In this document: positions 51,086 through 59,881 of the stretch, one piece after another
Position numbering within the stretch: position 1 is the stretch's first letter
How the letters are laid out: each line of letters opens with the position of its first letter
Assembly: GCA_964509545.1 (NCBI GenBank)
Contig: CAZDXQ010000005.1
Coordinates: forward strand, 1-64,000
Source of the DNA: JADJWR01 sp964509545
GTDB lineage: Bacteria > Pseudomonadota > Gammaproteobacteria > Burkholderiales > Burkholderiaceae_F
Length of the DNA stretch: 64,000 bases
Direction of reading: 5' to 3'
Notes under the pieces: model-generated
Database searches by the model: none
The model's input: the letters and a program-made list of their open reading frames with translations, nothing else
Told to the model about the DNA's origin: nothing
Program-made: the position numbers and the translations under genes

Positions 51086-51836
51086 GCAGGTCTTCGGCGA
51101 CGGCAGGCCGCAGCTGAGCGCTGGTCTGCCCGAAACGCCTTTCGCGCGTGGCGTACCAGGCGAGCGCCGCATCGAAGGCGGCGGCGTCGAAGTCGGGCCA
51201 CAGCGTGTGGGTGAAGTAAAGCTCGCTGTAGGCGCACTGCCACAGCAGGAAGTTGCTGATCCTCTGTTCGCCGCCAGTGCGGATCAGCAGGTCCGGGTCG
51301 GGCGCGAACGACAGGCCGAGGTGCTCGGCCAGTTGCGCCTCGGACAGCGACTGCGCCAGCGCTCGCGGATCGGCGGCCGCGGCGATCAGGCCGCGCACCG
51401 ACTGCACGATGTCCCAGCGCCCGCCGTAACTGGCGCACACCGTCAGCTGCAGCCGGGTGTTGTGCGCCGTGTCGCGCTGCGCGGCGCCGATCAGCGCCTG
51501 CAGCTTTGCATCGAAGGCCTGCAACTCGCCGACCACACGCAGGCGCACGCCGTTTTCGCCCAGCTTGCCCACTTCCTTCTGCAGCGCCGCCACGAACAGC
51601 CGCATCAGCGTGCTGACCTCGTCCTGCGGGCGCTTCCAGTTCTCCGAGCTGAAGGCGAACAGGGTTAGATATTCGACCCCGCGCCGGACGGCCTGCTCGA
51701 CCACCGCGCGCACCGCATCGACGCCGCGCGAATGGCCGGCCACGCGCGGCAGGTGGCGCGCCGTGGCCCAGCGGCCGTTGCCGTCCATGATGATGGCCAC
51801 GTGCCGGGGCGCACCGGAGCGAGCGTTCCTGTTCAT
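51078..51836 (-). CDS. uppS: Undecaprenyl diphosphate synthase
   Basis: A 252-residue cis-prenyltransferase that makes the C55 lipid carrier for peptidoglycan and O-antigen. The signature is HVAIIMDGNGRWATARHLPR at the N-terminus, followed by RGVEYLTLFAFSSENWKRP and the C-terminal PDPDLLIRTGGEQRISNFLLWQ, FTHTLWPDF. The ATG at 51836 begins MNRNARSGAPRH. It lies between frr (26-base gap) and cdsA (overlap). Confidence 0.97.
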   Translation of the reverse strand: MNRNARSGAPRHVAIIMDGNGRWATARHLPRVAGHSRGVDAVRAVVEQAVRRGVEYLTLFAFSSENWKRPQDEVSTLMRLFVAALQKEVGKLGENGVRLRVVGELQAFDAKLQALIGAAQRDTAHNTRLQLTVCASYGGRWDIVQSVRGLIAAAADPRALAQSLSEAQLAEHLGLSFAPDPDLLIRTGGEQRISNFLLWQCAYSELYFTHTLWPDFDAAAFDAALAWYATRERRFGQTSAQLRPAVAEDLRA

Positions 51837-51862
51837 TGTCGGCACACGGTCCACGCGTCGCG

Positions 51863-52423
51863 TCAAACGGTCAGGACCTCCTTCTCCTTCTCGGCCACCA
51901 GCTTGTCGATCTCGGCGGTGTAGCGATCGGTGAGTTTCTGCACGTCGTCCTGCGCCCGCCGTTCATCGTCCTCGGACACGTCCTTTTTCTTCAGCATGTC
52001 CTTCAGGTGGCTGATCGCATCGCGCCGGCTGTTGCGCACCGCCACCCGCGCGTTCTCGCCCTCATGGCGAACCACCTTGGTCAGTTCCTTGCGCCGTTCC
52101 TCGGTCAGCGGCGGCATCGGCACGCGGATCACGTCGCCATGCGAGGCCGGGTTCACCCCCAGATCGGAGTCGCGGATCGCCTTCTCGACGACCGACACCA
52201 TCTTCTTCTCCCATGGCTGCACGGTGATCGTCCGCGCATCGCCGAGTCCGACCTGCGCCACCTGCGACAGCGGCACCATCGATCCGTAGTAATCGACATG
52301 GATATGGTCGAGCAGGCCCGGATGGGCCCGGCCAGTACGGATCTTGGCCAGGTCGTGCTTCAGCGCCTCGACGGTCTTCTGCATCTTCTGTTCCGCTGCC
52401 TTGCGGATGTCGGCGATCGCCAT
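51863..52423 (-). CDS. frr: Ribosome recycling factor
   Basis: A 186-residue factor that splits terminated ribosomes together with EF-G. Recognised from MAIADIRKAAEQKMQKTVEAL, KIRTGRAHPGLLDHIHVDYYG and the domain hinge with VNPASHGDVIRVPMPPLTEERR. The C-terminal helix is Lys/Asp/Glu-rich. It is in the order pyrH-frr-uppS; 118 bases separate it from pyrH, with no clear signal in that gap. Confidence 0.98.
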   Translation of the reverse strand: MAIADIRKAAEQKMQKTVEALKHDLAKIRTGRAHPGLLDHIHVDYYGSMVPLSQVAQVGLGDARTITVQPWEKKMVSVVEKAIRDSDLGVNPASHGDVIRVPMPPLTEERRKELTKVVRHEGENARVAVRNSRRDAISHLKDMLKKKDVSEDDERRAQDDVQKLTDRYTAEIDKLVAEKEKEVLTV

Positions 52424-52541
52424 CGTCCTCTCCCTTCAGCACCCTATTACAACACGGCGGCCTCTCGCGATGCCCGTCCGCCCCAGGCTGTTTTGCACCG
52501 GCGCGCCCCGCGCCACCGACGGACGCCGGCCAGCGACGCGC

Positions 52542-53258
52542 TCAGGCGTGCACCAGCGTGCCTTCGTCCTCGCCCAGCGCCACGCGGCGCAGCGCGCCCG
52601 GCTTGGTGATATCAAAGACCTTGATCGGCAGTCTCTGGTCGCGGCACAGCGCGAAGGCCGTGGCGTCCATCACCTGCAACTTGCGACTGAGCGCCTCGTC
52701 GAAGCTGATGCTGGCGTAGCGCGTCGCCGAAGGATCCTTCTTCGGATCGGCCGAGTAGATGCCGTCGACCTTGGTCGCCTTGAGCACGATCTGCGCCCCC
52801 ATTTCCGAGCCGCGCAGCGCCGCCGCCGTGTCGGTGGTGAAGAACGGATTGCCGGTGCCGGCGGCGAAGATGACGACCTTGCCTTCCTCGAGGTAGCGCA
52901 TTGCCTTCGGGCGGATGTACGGCTCGACGACCTGCTCGATGTTCAGCGCCGACTGCACGCGCGCCTCGAGGCCGGCACGGCGCATGGCGTCTTGCAGCGC
53001 CATCGCGTTCATCACTGTGGCCATCATGCCCATGTAGTCGGCGGTGGCCCGGTCCATTCCCGCCGCGCCGAGCGCCACGCCGCGGAAGATGTTGCCACCG
53101 CCGATGACGATCGCCATCTCGACGCCGAGGCCCACAACCTCGCCGATGTCGGCCACCATGCGCTCGAGCGTATCGCGGTTGATGCCGAAGGCGTCGCCGC
53201 CCATCAGCGCTTCGCCCGACAGCTTCAGCAAGACCCTCCGGTATTTCGGCGCCGCCAC
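52542..53258 (-). CDS. pyrH: UMP kinase
   Basis: A 238-residue kinase that phosphorylates UMP to UDP. The N-terminus is KYRRVLLKLSGEALMGGDAFG; the glycine-rich segment VIGGGNIFRGV and the nucleotide region FAAGTGNPFFTTDTAAALRG are typical. The start is GTG at 53258. It follows tsf with 13 bases between, in the standard ribosomal gene order. Confidence 0.98.
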   Translation of the reverse strand: MAAPKYRRVLLKLSGEALMGGDAFGINRDTLERMVADIGEVVGLGVEMAIVIGGGNIFRGVALGAAGMDRATADYMGMMATVMNAMALQDAMRRAGLEARVQSALNIEQVVEPYIRPKAMRYLEEGKVVIFAAGTGNPFFTTDTAAALRGSEMGAQIVLKATKVDGIYSADPKKDPSATRYASISFDEALSRKLQVMDATAFALCRDQRLPIKVFDITKPGALRRVALGEDEGTLVHA

Positions 53259-53271
53259 GTGGACCCCGCCG

Positions 53272-54165
<894 letters not shown>

Positions 54166-54193
54166 TTTCAGACTCCTGGATTGCCGAAACTTG

Positions 54194-54219
54194 CTAGAAA
54201 AAAGGGGCTTGCGCCCCTT
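54194..54219 (-). terminator. Intrinsic terminator/attenuator between rpsB and tsf
   Basis: On the minus strand a 7-base stem (aaggggc / gcccctt) with a 4-base loop is followed by TTTTCTAG, a good Rho-independent terminator. It stands about 30 bases after the rpsB stop and before tsf, so it probably lowers tsf expression relative to rpsB rather than ending the operon. Confidence 0.85.
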
Positions 54220-54246
54220 CTCGAACCCGGCAGGCGGCGCTGGCGC

Positions 54247-54999
54247 TCAGCCTTCCGCTTCCTCTTCTTCCTCGATCTCGACGAACTCGCCGGTGGCCGC
54301 CTGCACCACGCCCTGCAGCGCCTGCGCCTTGCCTTCCAGCGCCGCGTCGGCGATGCCGCGCGCATACAGTCGCACCGCACGGCTGGAATCGTCGTTGCCC
54401 GGGATCACGTAGGCGATACCGTCGGGTGAATGGTTGGTGTCGACCACGCCGACCACCGGGATGCCGAGCTTGTTGGCTTCGGCCACGGCAATCTTGTGAT
54501 AACCGACGTCGATGACGAACAGCGCGTCCGGCAGCGCGTTCATCTCCTTGATGCCGCCAATGGACTTGTTCAGCTTGTCGACCTCGCGCTGGAACGTCAG
54601 CGCCTCTTTCTTGGACATGCGCTCCAGACCGCCCTCCTCGATCGTCTGCTCCATTTCCTTCAGGCGCTTGATCGAGGTCTTGATCGTCTTGAAGTTGGTC
54701 AGCATGCCGCCCAGCCAGCGCTGGTCGATGTACGGCTGGCCTGCACGCTGCGCCTCCTCGACGACGATCTCGCGCGCCTGGCGCTTGGTGCCGACGAACA
54801 GGCACGTGCCGCGGTTGGCCGTCAGCTGGCGGACGAACTTCGCCGCCGCCTGGAAGTTCTCCAGCGTGCGCTCGAGGTTGACGATATGGATCTTGTTGCG
54901 GTGGCCGAAGATGTACGGCGCCATCTTCGGGTTCCAGAAGCGGGTCTGGTGGCCAAAATGGACACCCGCTTCCAGCATCTGACGCATGGTCACGGACAT
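54247..54999 (-). CDS. rpsB: Small ribosomal subunit protein S2
   Basis: A 250-residue ribosomal protein S2. Recognised from MRQMLEAGVHFGHQTRFWNPKM, the central LGGMLTNFKTIKTSIKRL, and DALFVIDVGYHKIAVAEANKLGIPVVG-type blocks. The C-terminal end is acidic (EIEEEEEAEG). It starts the rpsB-tsf-pyrH-frr transcript and has a leader of about 120 bases with a hairpin. Confidence 0.98.
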   Translation of the reverse strand: MSVTMRQMLEAGVHFGHQTRFWNPKMAPYIFGHRNKIHIVNLERTLENFQAAAKFVRQLTANRGTCLFVGTKRQAREIVVEEAQRAGQPYIDQRWLGGMLTNFKTIKTSIKRLKEMEQTIEEGGLERMSKKEALTFQREVDKLNKSIGGIKEMNALPDALFVIDVGYHKIAVAEANKLGIPVVGVVDTNHSPDGIAYVIPGNDDSSRAVRLYARGIADAALEGKAQALQGVVQAATGEFVEIEEEEEAEG

Positions 55000-55042
55000 T
55001 GAGTCTTCCTATCCAAGGTTGAGTCCAACGCAACCGCAGCAG

Positions 55043-55073
55043 GCCCGCCGGCGAACAACGCCTTCCGGCGGGC
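55043..55073 (-). promoter_or_regulatory. rpsB leader hairpin
   Basis: A perfect 9-base stem (gcccgccgg / ccggcgggc) with a 13-base loop sits in the rpsB leader, 44 bases before the start codon. S2 is known to control its own messenger through leader structures in other proteobacteria. This hairpin is the natural candidate, but no specific match to a known leader family was made. Confidence 0.5.
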
Positions 55074-55125
55074 ACCTTGGTGGCAGTGCGCGCGATTTGC
55101 CCCGGTCATTCCGAGGCAGCCCGCT

Positions 55126-55131
55126 ATTATA
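55126..55131 (-). promoter_or_regulatory. Consensus -10 box for rpsB
   Basis: The minus strand reads TATAAT, a perfect -10 box, 127 bases before the rpsB start. The spacing region upstream is GC-rich with no clear -35 match. It is the only consensus -10 in the rpsB-map divergent region. Confidence 0.6.
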
Positions 55132-55170
55132 CGTTTTTGCGCCGAGCCGCCCGCACGGGTGCATTTGAGC

Positions 55171-56001
55171 ATGGCCATCGCGATCAAGACCCCCGAGGAC
55201 ATCGAGCGGATGCGCGTGGCCGGCCGCCTTGCGGCAGAGGTTCTCGACTTCATCGCCCCACATGTCCGTCCGGGCGTGACCACGGCCGAACTCGACCGCC
55301 TCTGCCATGACTACATGGTCGGAGTCCAGGGCACGACCCCGGCGCCGCTGAACTACGCCCCGCCCGGCTACCGGCCGTTTCCGAAATCGATCTGCACCTC
55401 GGTCAACCACCAGGTCTGCCATGGCATTCCCGGCGACCGGGTGCTGAAGAACGGCGACATCGTGAACGTCGACGTCACGGTGATCAAGGACGGCTATCAC
55501 GGCGACACGAGCCGCATGTTCTATGTCGGCGAGCCCTCCGTGGCCGCACGACGGCTATGCGAGGTCACCTACGAGTGCATGTGGGCCGGCATCGCGCAGG
55601 TACGGCCCGGCGGATATCTCGGCGACATCGGGCACGCGATCCAGACCCTGGCGGAAAAGCACGGCTTCTCGGTGGTGCGGGAGTTCTGCGGCCACGGCAT
55701 CGGCCGCCGCTTCCACGAGGAACCGCAGGTCCTGCACTACGGCAAGCCGGGCACGCTCGATCGTCTGGCGCCCGGCATGATCTTCACCGTTGAGCCGATG
55801 ATCAATGCCGGCCGCCGCGAGATCCGAGAACTCGCCGATGGCTGGACCATCGTCACCAAGGACCACAGTCTGTCGGCGCAGTGGGAGCACACCGTGCTGG
55901 TGAGCGACAGCGGATTCGAGGTGCTGACGGTTTCGGCGCAGATGCCGCCGCCACCGGCGCGGATCGCCCTCGCGGATGGCCGCAGCGCCGTCGCCGCCTG
56001 A
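55171..56001 (+). CDS. map: Methionine aminopeptidase type I
   Basis: A 276-residue metalloenzyme that removes N-terminal Met from new proteins. It begins MAIAIKTPEDIERMRVAGRLAAE. The metal ligands are seen in GDIVNVDVTVIKDGYHGDTSRMF, the His in FCGHGIGRRFHEEPQV, and the Glu residues in MIFTVEPMIN and QWEHTVLV. The ATG at 55171 is preferred to one four codons upstream because the family starts there. It is divergent from rpsB and 12 bases before glnD. Confidence 0.97.
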   Translation: MAIAIKTPEDIERMRVAGRLAAEVLDFIAPHVRPGVTTAELDRLCHDYMVGVQGTTPAPLNYAPPGYRPFPKSICTSVNHQVCHGIPGDRVLKNGDIVNVDVTVIKDGYHGDTSRMFYVGEPSVAARRLCEVTYECMWAGIAQVRPGGYLGDIGHAIQTLAEKHGFSVVREFCGHGIGRRFHEEPQVLHYGKPGTLDRLAPGMIFTVEPMINAGRREIRELADGWTIVTKDHSLSAQWEHTVLVSDSGFEVLTVSAQMPPPPARIALADGRSAVAA

Positions 56002-56013
56002 TCGCCTGCGTCG

Positions 56014-58566
56014 ATGAACGACATCGGCTTCGCGCTGCGCGGCGTGCTTCGCGCCGAGCGCGAAAAACTGATCACTGCCTTCAACGCCGGCGGACCGGTC
56101 GAACGGCTGCTGCACGGCCTTGCCCGCTGCGTTGACCGCACGCTGAGCCAGCTGGCGCGCAGCCAGGGCATCACCCGACGAGTGGCCGTCGTCGCCGTCG
56201 GCGGCTACGGGCGCGGCGAGTTGTTCCCTCATTCCGACGTCGACGTGCTGATCGTCGTGCCCGACGACGCCCGCGGCGCGGAACTCGAAGCGATCGAAGG
56301 ACTGGTCGGCATGCTCTGGGATCTTGGCCTGCACATCGGCCACAGCGTGCGCACGGCCGCCCAATGTGGCGAGGACGCCGCCCGCGACGTCACCGTGCTG
56401 ACCTCGATGATCGAGTCCAGGCTCGTTGCCGGTCCCGCCGCGCTATTCGAGCAGTTTGTCAGAATTGTTTCGCAAGCTATTGACCCACAGAGTTTTTTCC
56501 GTGAGAAAGTCCTTGAACAGCAGCAGCGCCATCTGAAGTTCCAGGAGGCCGCATACAGCCTCGAGCCGAACTGCAAGGAAAGCCCCGGCGGCCTGCGCGA
56601 CCTGCATACGCTGCTCTGGGTCGCCGGCGCGGCCGGGTTGGGCAGTTCGTGGTCGGAACTGGTCCGGGGCGGTCTGCTCACAGCCGAGGAGGGTCGGTGG
56701 CTGCGCCGCAACGAGCGCACGCTGAAGCAGCTGCGCGCGCGCCTGCACATCCTCGCCGGCCGCCGCGAGGACCGCCTGCTCTTCGACGTCCAGGGCGCCA
56801 TTGCCGAGGCCGAAGGCGTGCAGCCGACTGCCGCGCGCCGCGCCAGCGAAGTGCTGATGCAGCGCTATTACTGGGCGGCCAAGGCGGTGATCCAGCTGAA
56901 CACCATCGTGCTGCAGAACGTCGAGGAGCGGCTGTTTCCGCGCGCTGACCCGCAGCCGCAACCGATCGACGGGACTTTCGTGGCGCGCGGCGAAATGCTC
57001 GACCTGGTCGCTGACGACGCCTTCGCCCGCGATCCGAACGCGCTGCTGCGTGGCTTCCTCGTGCTGCAGCAGCACCCCGACCTGACGGGGATGACGGCGC
57101 GGCTGCTGCGGGCGCTGTGGCACGCGCGCTTCCTGATCAACGCCGACTTCCGGCGCGATCCGCGCAACCGCGAGACCTTCATTGCCATCCTGAAGCAGCC
57201 GCGCGGCATCGTGCACGGCCTGCGGCGGATGAACCAGTGGTCGGTGCTCGGCCGCTACCTGCCGGTGTTCCGCCGCATCGTCGGCCAGATGCAGCACGAC
57301 CTGTTCCACGTCTACACCGTGGACCAGCACATCCTGCAGGTGATCCGCAACCTGCGCCGCTTCACGATGGCGGAGTACGCGCACGAGTATCCGCTGTGCA
57401 GCCAGCTGATCTCGGAGTTCGACCGGCACTGGCTGCTGTACGTCGCCGCGTTGTTTCACGACATCGCCAAGGGCCGCGGCGGCGACCACAGCGAGCTGGG
57501 CGCGCGTGACGCGCGCCTGTTCTGCCGCCAGCACGGCATCGGCGGCGACGACGCAGCGCTGGTCGAGTTCCTCGTCATCCACCACCTGACGATGTCGCAG
57601 GTGGCGCAGAAGCAGGACATCGCCGACCCGGAGGTCGTCGGCCGCTTCGCCCGGCTGGTCGGCACCGAGCGCCGCCTCACGGCGCTGTATCTGCTCACGG
57701 TGGCCGACATCCGCGGCACCAGTCCGCGTGTTTGGACGAGTTGGAAAGGTAAGCTGCTCGAGGACCTGTTCCGCATGACACGGCGCCGGCTCGGCGGCGA
57801 CGCGCTGCCAGCCACTGCCGTGCTCGATCGGCGCACGACCGAGGCGCGGCGCATCCTCGACCTGTACGGCATCTCGGCGGCGGCGCACGAGCCGCTGTGG
57901 CAGCAGCTCGACGTCGTCTACTTCATGCGCAACAGCGCGCGCGAGATCGCCTGGCATACGCGCACGCTGCTGGTGCACTTGAACACCGACAGGGCGATCG
58001 TGCGCTCGCGCCTGGCGCCGACCGGCGACGCAGTCGAAGTGCTGATCTACGTCCGTGACCAGAAAGACCTGTTCGCCCGTGTCTGCGGCTACTTCGACAG
58101 CCGCAACCTGTCGATTCTCGACGCCAAGATCCACACCACGCGGCACGGCTATGCGCTCGATTCGTTCCTGATCACCGATCACGGCCGCACCGACTACCGG
58201 CAACTGCTGGCGCTGGTCAACAAGCAGCTCGCCGCGTGGATCGAAGCGGTCACGCCGCTGCCGCCGCCGGTTAAGGGGCGGCTGTCGCGCCATTCGCGGC
58301 ACTTTCCGGTCGCGCCCAATGTCACGCTGGCCGCCGGCGAGCGCGGCCGGCAGTACCTGCTGTCGATCACAACGACCGATCGCATCGGCCTGCTTTACGC
58401 GATCACGCGCGTGCTGGCCACGCACGATGTCAACGTGCACACGGCGAAGATCAACACGCTGGGCGAGCGCGTCGAGGACGTGTTCCTGATCGACGGGGCG
58501 ATGCTGGAGGACGAACGCGGCCAGGCCCAGCTCGAGCGCGACCTGCTCGAGGCGATCAGCCCCTGA
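56014..58566 (+). CDS. glnD: PII uridylyltransferase/uridylyl-removing enzyme
   Basis: An 850-residue nitrogen sensor that uridylylates and deuridylylates PII proteins according to glutamine level. The nucleotidyltransferase domain has VGGYGRGELFPHSDVDVLI. The HD hydrolase domain (about residues 430-560) has LFHDIAKGRGGDHSELGA. Two C-terminal ACT domains (about 670-850) bind glutamine (LFARVCGYFDSRNLSILDAK, then TTDRIGLLYAITRVLATHDV). All catalytic motifs are intact and the length is normal. Confidence 0.98.
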   Translation: MNDIGFALRGVLRAEREKLITAFNAGGPVERLLHGLARCVDRTLSQLARSQGITRRVAVVAVGGYGRGELFPHSDVDVLIVVPDDARGAELEAIEGLVGMLWDLGLHIGHSVRTAAQCGEDAARDVTVLTSMIESRLVAGPAALFEQFVRIVSQAIDPQSFFREKVLEQQQRHLKFQEAAYSLEPNCKESPGGLRDLHTLLWVAGAAGLGSSWSELVRGGLLTAEEGRWLRRNERTLKQLRARLHILAGRREDRLLFDVQGAIAEAEGVQPTAARRASEVLMQRYYWAAKAVIQLNTIVLQNVEERLFPRADPQPQPIDGTFVARGEMLDLVADDAFARDPNALLRGFLVLQQHPDLTGMTARLLRALWHARFLINADFRRDPRNRETFIAILKQPRGIVHGLRRMNQWSVLGRYLPVFRRIVGQMQHDLFHVYTVDQHILQVIRNLRRFTMAEYAHEYPLCSQLISEFDRHWLLYVAALFHDIAKGRGGDHSELGARDARLFCRQHGIGGDDAALVEFLVIHHLTMSQVAQKQDIADPEVVGRFARLVGTERRLTALYLLTVADIRGTSPRVWTSWKGKLLEDLFRMTRRRLGGDALPATAVLDRRTTEARRILDLYGISAAAHEPLWQQLDVVYFMRNSAREIAWHTRTLLVHLNTDRAIVRSRLAPTGDAVEVLIYVRDQKDLFARVCGYFDSRNLSILDAKIHTTRHGYALDSFLITDHGRTDYRQLLALVNKQLAAWIEAVTPLPPPVKGRLSRHSRHFPVAPNVTLAAGERGRQYLLSITTTDRIGLLYAITRVLATHDVNVHTAKINTLGERVEDVFLIDGAMLEDERGQAQLERDLLEAISP

Positions 58567-58568
58567 GC

Positions 58569-58596
58569 GCCGGCGGCGCGCCGGCCGCAGGCTTTT
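58569..58596 (+). terminator. Terminator after glnD
   Basis: A perfect 7-base stem (gccggcg / cgccggc) with a 3-base loop starts 3 bases after the glnD stop and is followed shortly by gctttt. It lies between convergent glnD and def, and is a plausible intrinsic terminator for glnD. Confidence 0.6.
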
Positions 58597-59138
58597 CAGT
58601 CGTCGACCTGGCCGACGAGGTCGGGAAAAAGCACGTCGGTGAAGCCGAATCGGGAAAAATCAGGCACCCGCATCGGGTACAGGATGCCGTCGAGGTGGTC
58701 GCATTCGTGCTGGACCACGCGAGCGTGGAAGCCCTCGACCGTGCGCTCGATCGGGTGGCCCGCGGGATCGAAGCCGCAGTAGCGCAGCCGGCGGTAGCGT
58801 GGCACCACCCCGCGCAGGCCGGGCACCGACAGGCAGCCCTCCCATCCCTCTTCCATGTCCTCGCCCAGCGGCTGCAGCGTCGGGTTTACCAGGACCGTCT
58901 GCGGCACGGGTGGCTCGGTCGGGTAACGCGGGTTGGGCAGCCCGGCGGCCGAGCCGAAGATCACGACGCGCAGCGGCACGCCGATCTGCGGTGCAGCCAG
59001 GCCGGCGCCGTCGGCGGCGCGCATGGTATCGAACATGTCCGCGATCAGCGCCTGCAGTTCCTCGGTACCGAACGCCGTCACCGGCTGCGCGACCTGCAGC
59101 AGCCGCGCATCGCCCATGCGCAGGATCGGCCGGATCAC
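58596..59138 (-). CDS. def: Peptide deformylase
   Basis: A 180-residue metalloenzyme that removes the N-formyl group from nascent proteins. The three motifs are GAGLAAPQIG, WEGCLSVPGLRG with the Cys metal ligand, and VVQHECDHLDGILYP with two His ligands and the catalytic Glu. The start of MIRPILRMGDARLL fits the family. It overlaps mtnP by ATGA. The second deformylase gene often found with fmt is elsewhere, so this may be an additional copy. Confidence 0.96.
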   Translation of the reverse strand: MIRPILRMGDARLLQVAQPVTAFGTEELQALIADMFDTMRAADGAGLAAPQIGVPLRVVIFGSAAGLPNPRYPTEPPVPQTVLVNPTLQPLGEDMEEGWEGCLSVPGLRGVVPRYRRLRYCGFDPAGHPIERTVEGFHARVVQHECDHLDGILYPMRVPDFSRFGFTDVLFPDLVGQVDD

Positions 59139-59878
59139 GACGCGCTCCGCAGCACTGCCTCGAGAATGCGCACCGCGCGGATCACCGTCGCGCGCATCAC
59201 GCCCTCGAGGTCCTCGAGCTTGATCTGCTGCCGGCTGTCGCCGCGGCCGGCAGCATGGTTGACGACCACGCCGAGCGCGGCGTAGTCCAGGCCGGCCTCG
59301 CGCGCCAGCGCCGCTTCCGGCATTCCGGTCATGCCGACCAGATCACCGCCGTCGCGGGCGATGCGTTCGATTTCCGCCGCCGTCTCCAGCCTCGGCCCCT
59401 GCGTGCAGGCGTAGGTGGCGCCGTCGACGATCACTTCGCCTGCCGCCATGGCCGCCTGCAGCAGCATCTGCCGCAGACGTACCGAATACGGCAGCGTGAA
59501 GTCGATATGGGTGACCCGTGCCTCGGCGCCTTCGAAGAAGGTCGATTTCCGGCTGTGCGTGTAATCGAGGATCTGGTCGGGCACGACCAGCGTGCCGGGG
59601 CCGAGGTCGTCGCGGATGCCGCCCACGGTGGCCACGGCGAACACACCCTGCACCTTGAGTTCCTTCAGCGCCCAGATATTGGCGCGGTAGTTGATCTCGT
59701 GCGGCGCGATCGTGTGGCCGTAGCCGTGCCGCGCCAGGAACACCACCTCGCGGCCGCCAAGCTCGCCGAAGGTCATCGCGCCGGACGGCTCGCCATAAGG
59801 GGAGCGCATCACCTGCCGGCGCGTGTTCTGCAGCGCGGACAATTTTGCCAGGCCACTGCCGCCGATGATCGCGTACAT
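59135..59878 (-). CDS. S-methyl-5'-thioinosine phosphorylase family protein
   Basis: A 247-residue nucleoside phosphorylase of the MTAP/MTIP type, acting on methylthio-nucleosides from polyamine synthesis. It begins MYAIIGGSGLAKLSAL, has the phosphate-binding VFLARHGYGHTIAPHEINYRANIWALK and TYACTQGPRLETAAEIERIARDGGDLVGMTGMPEAALA-type blocks. VVVNHAAG near the C-terminus suggests MTIP (thioinosine) rather than MTAP, but the substrate is not certain. It lies 3 bases after ligA and overlaps def. Confidence 0.9.
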   Translation of the reverse strand: MYAIIGGSGLAKLSALQNTRRQVMRSPYGEPSGAMTFGELGGREVVFLARHGYGHTIAPHEINYRANIWALKELKVQGVFAVATVGGIRDDLGPGTLVVPDQILDYTHSRKSTFFEGAEARVTHIDFTLPYSVRLRQMLLQAAMAAGEVIVDGATYACTQGPRLETAAEIERIARDGGDLVGMTGMPEAALAREAGLDYAALGVVVNHAAGRGDSRQQIKLEDLEGVMRATVIRAVRILEAVLRSAS

Positions 59879-59881
59879 CTT

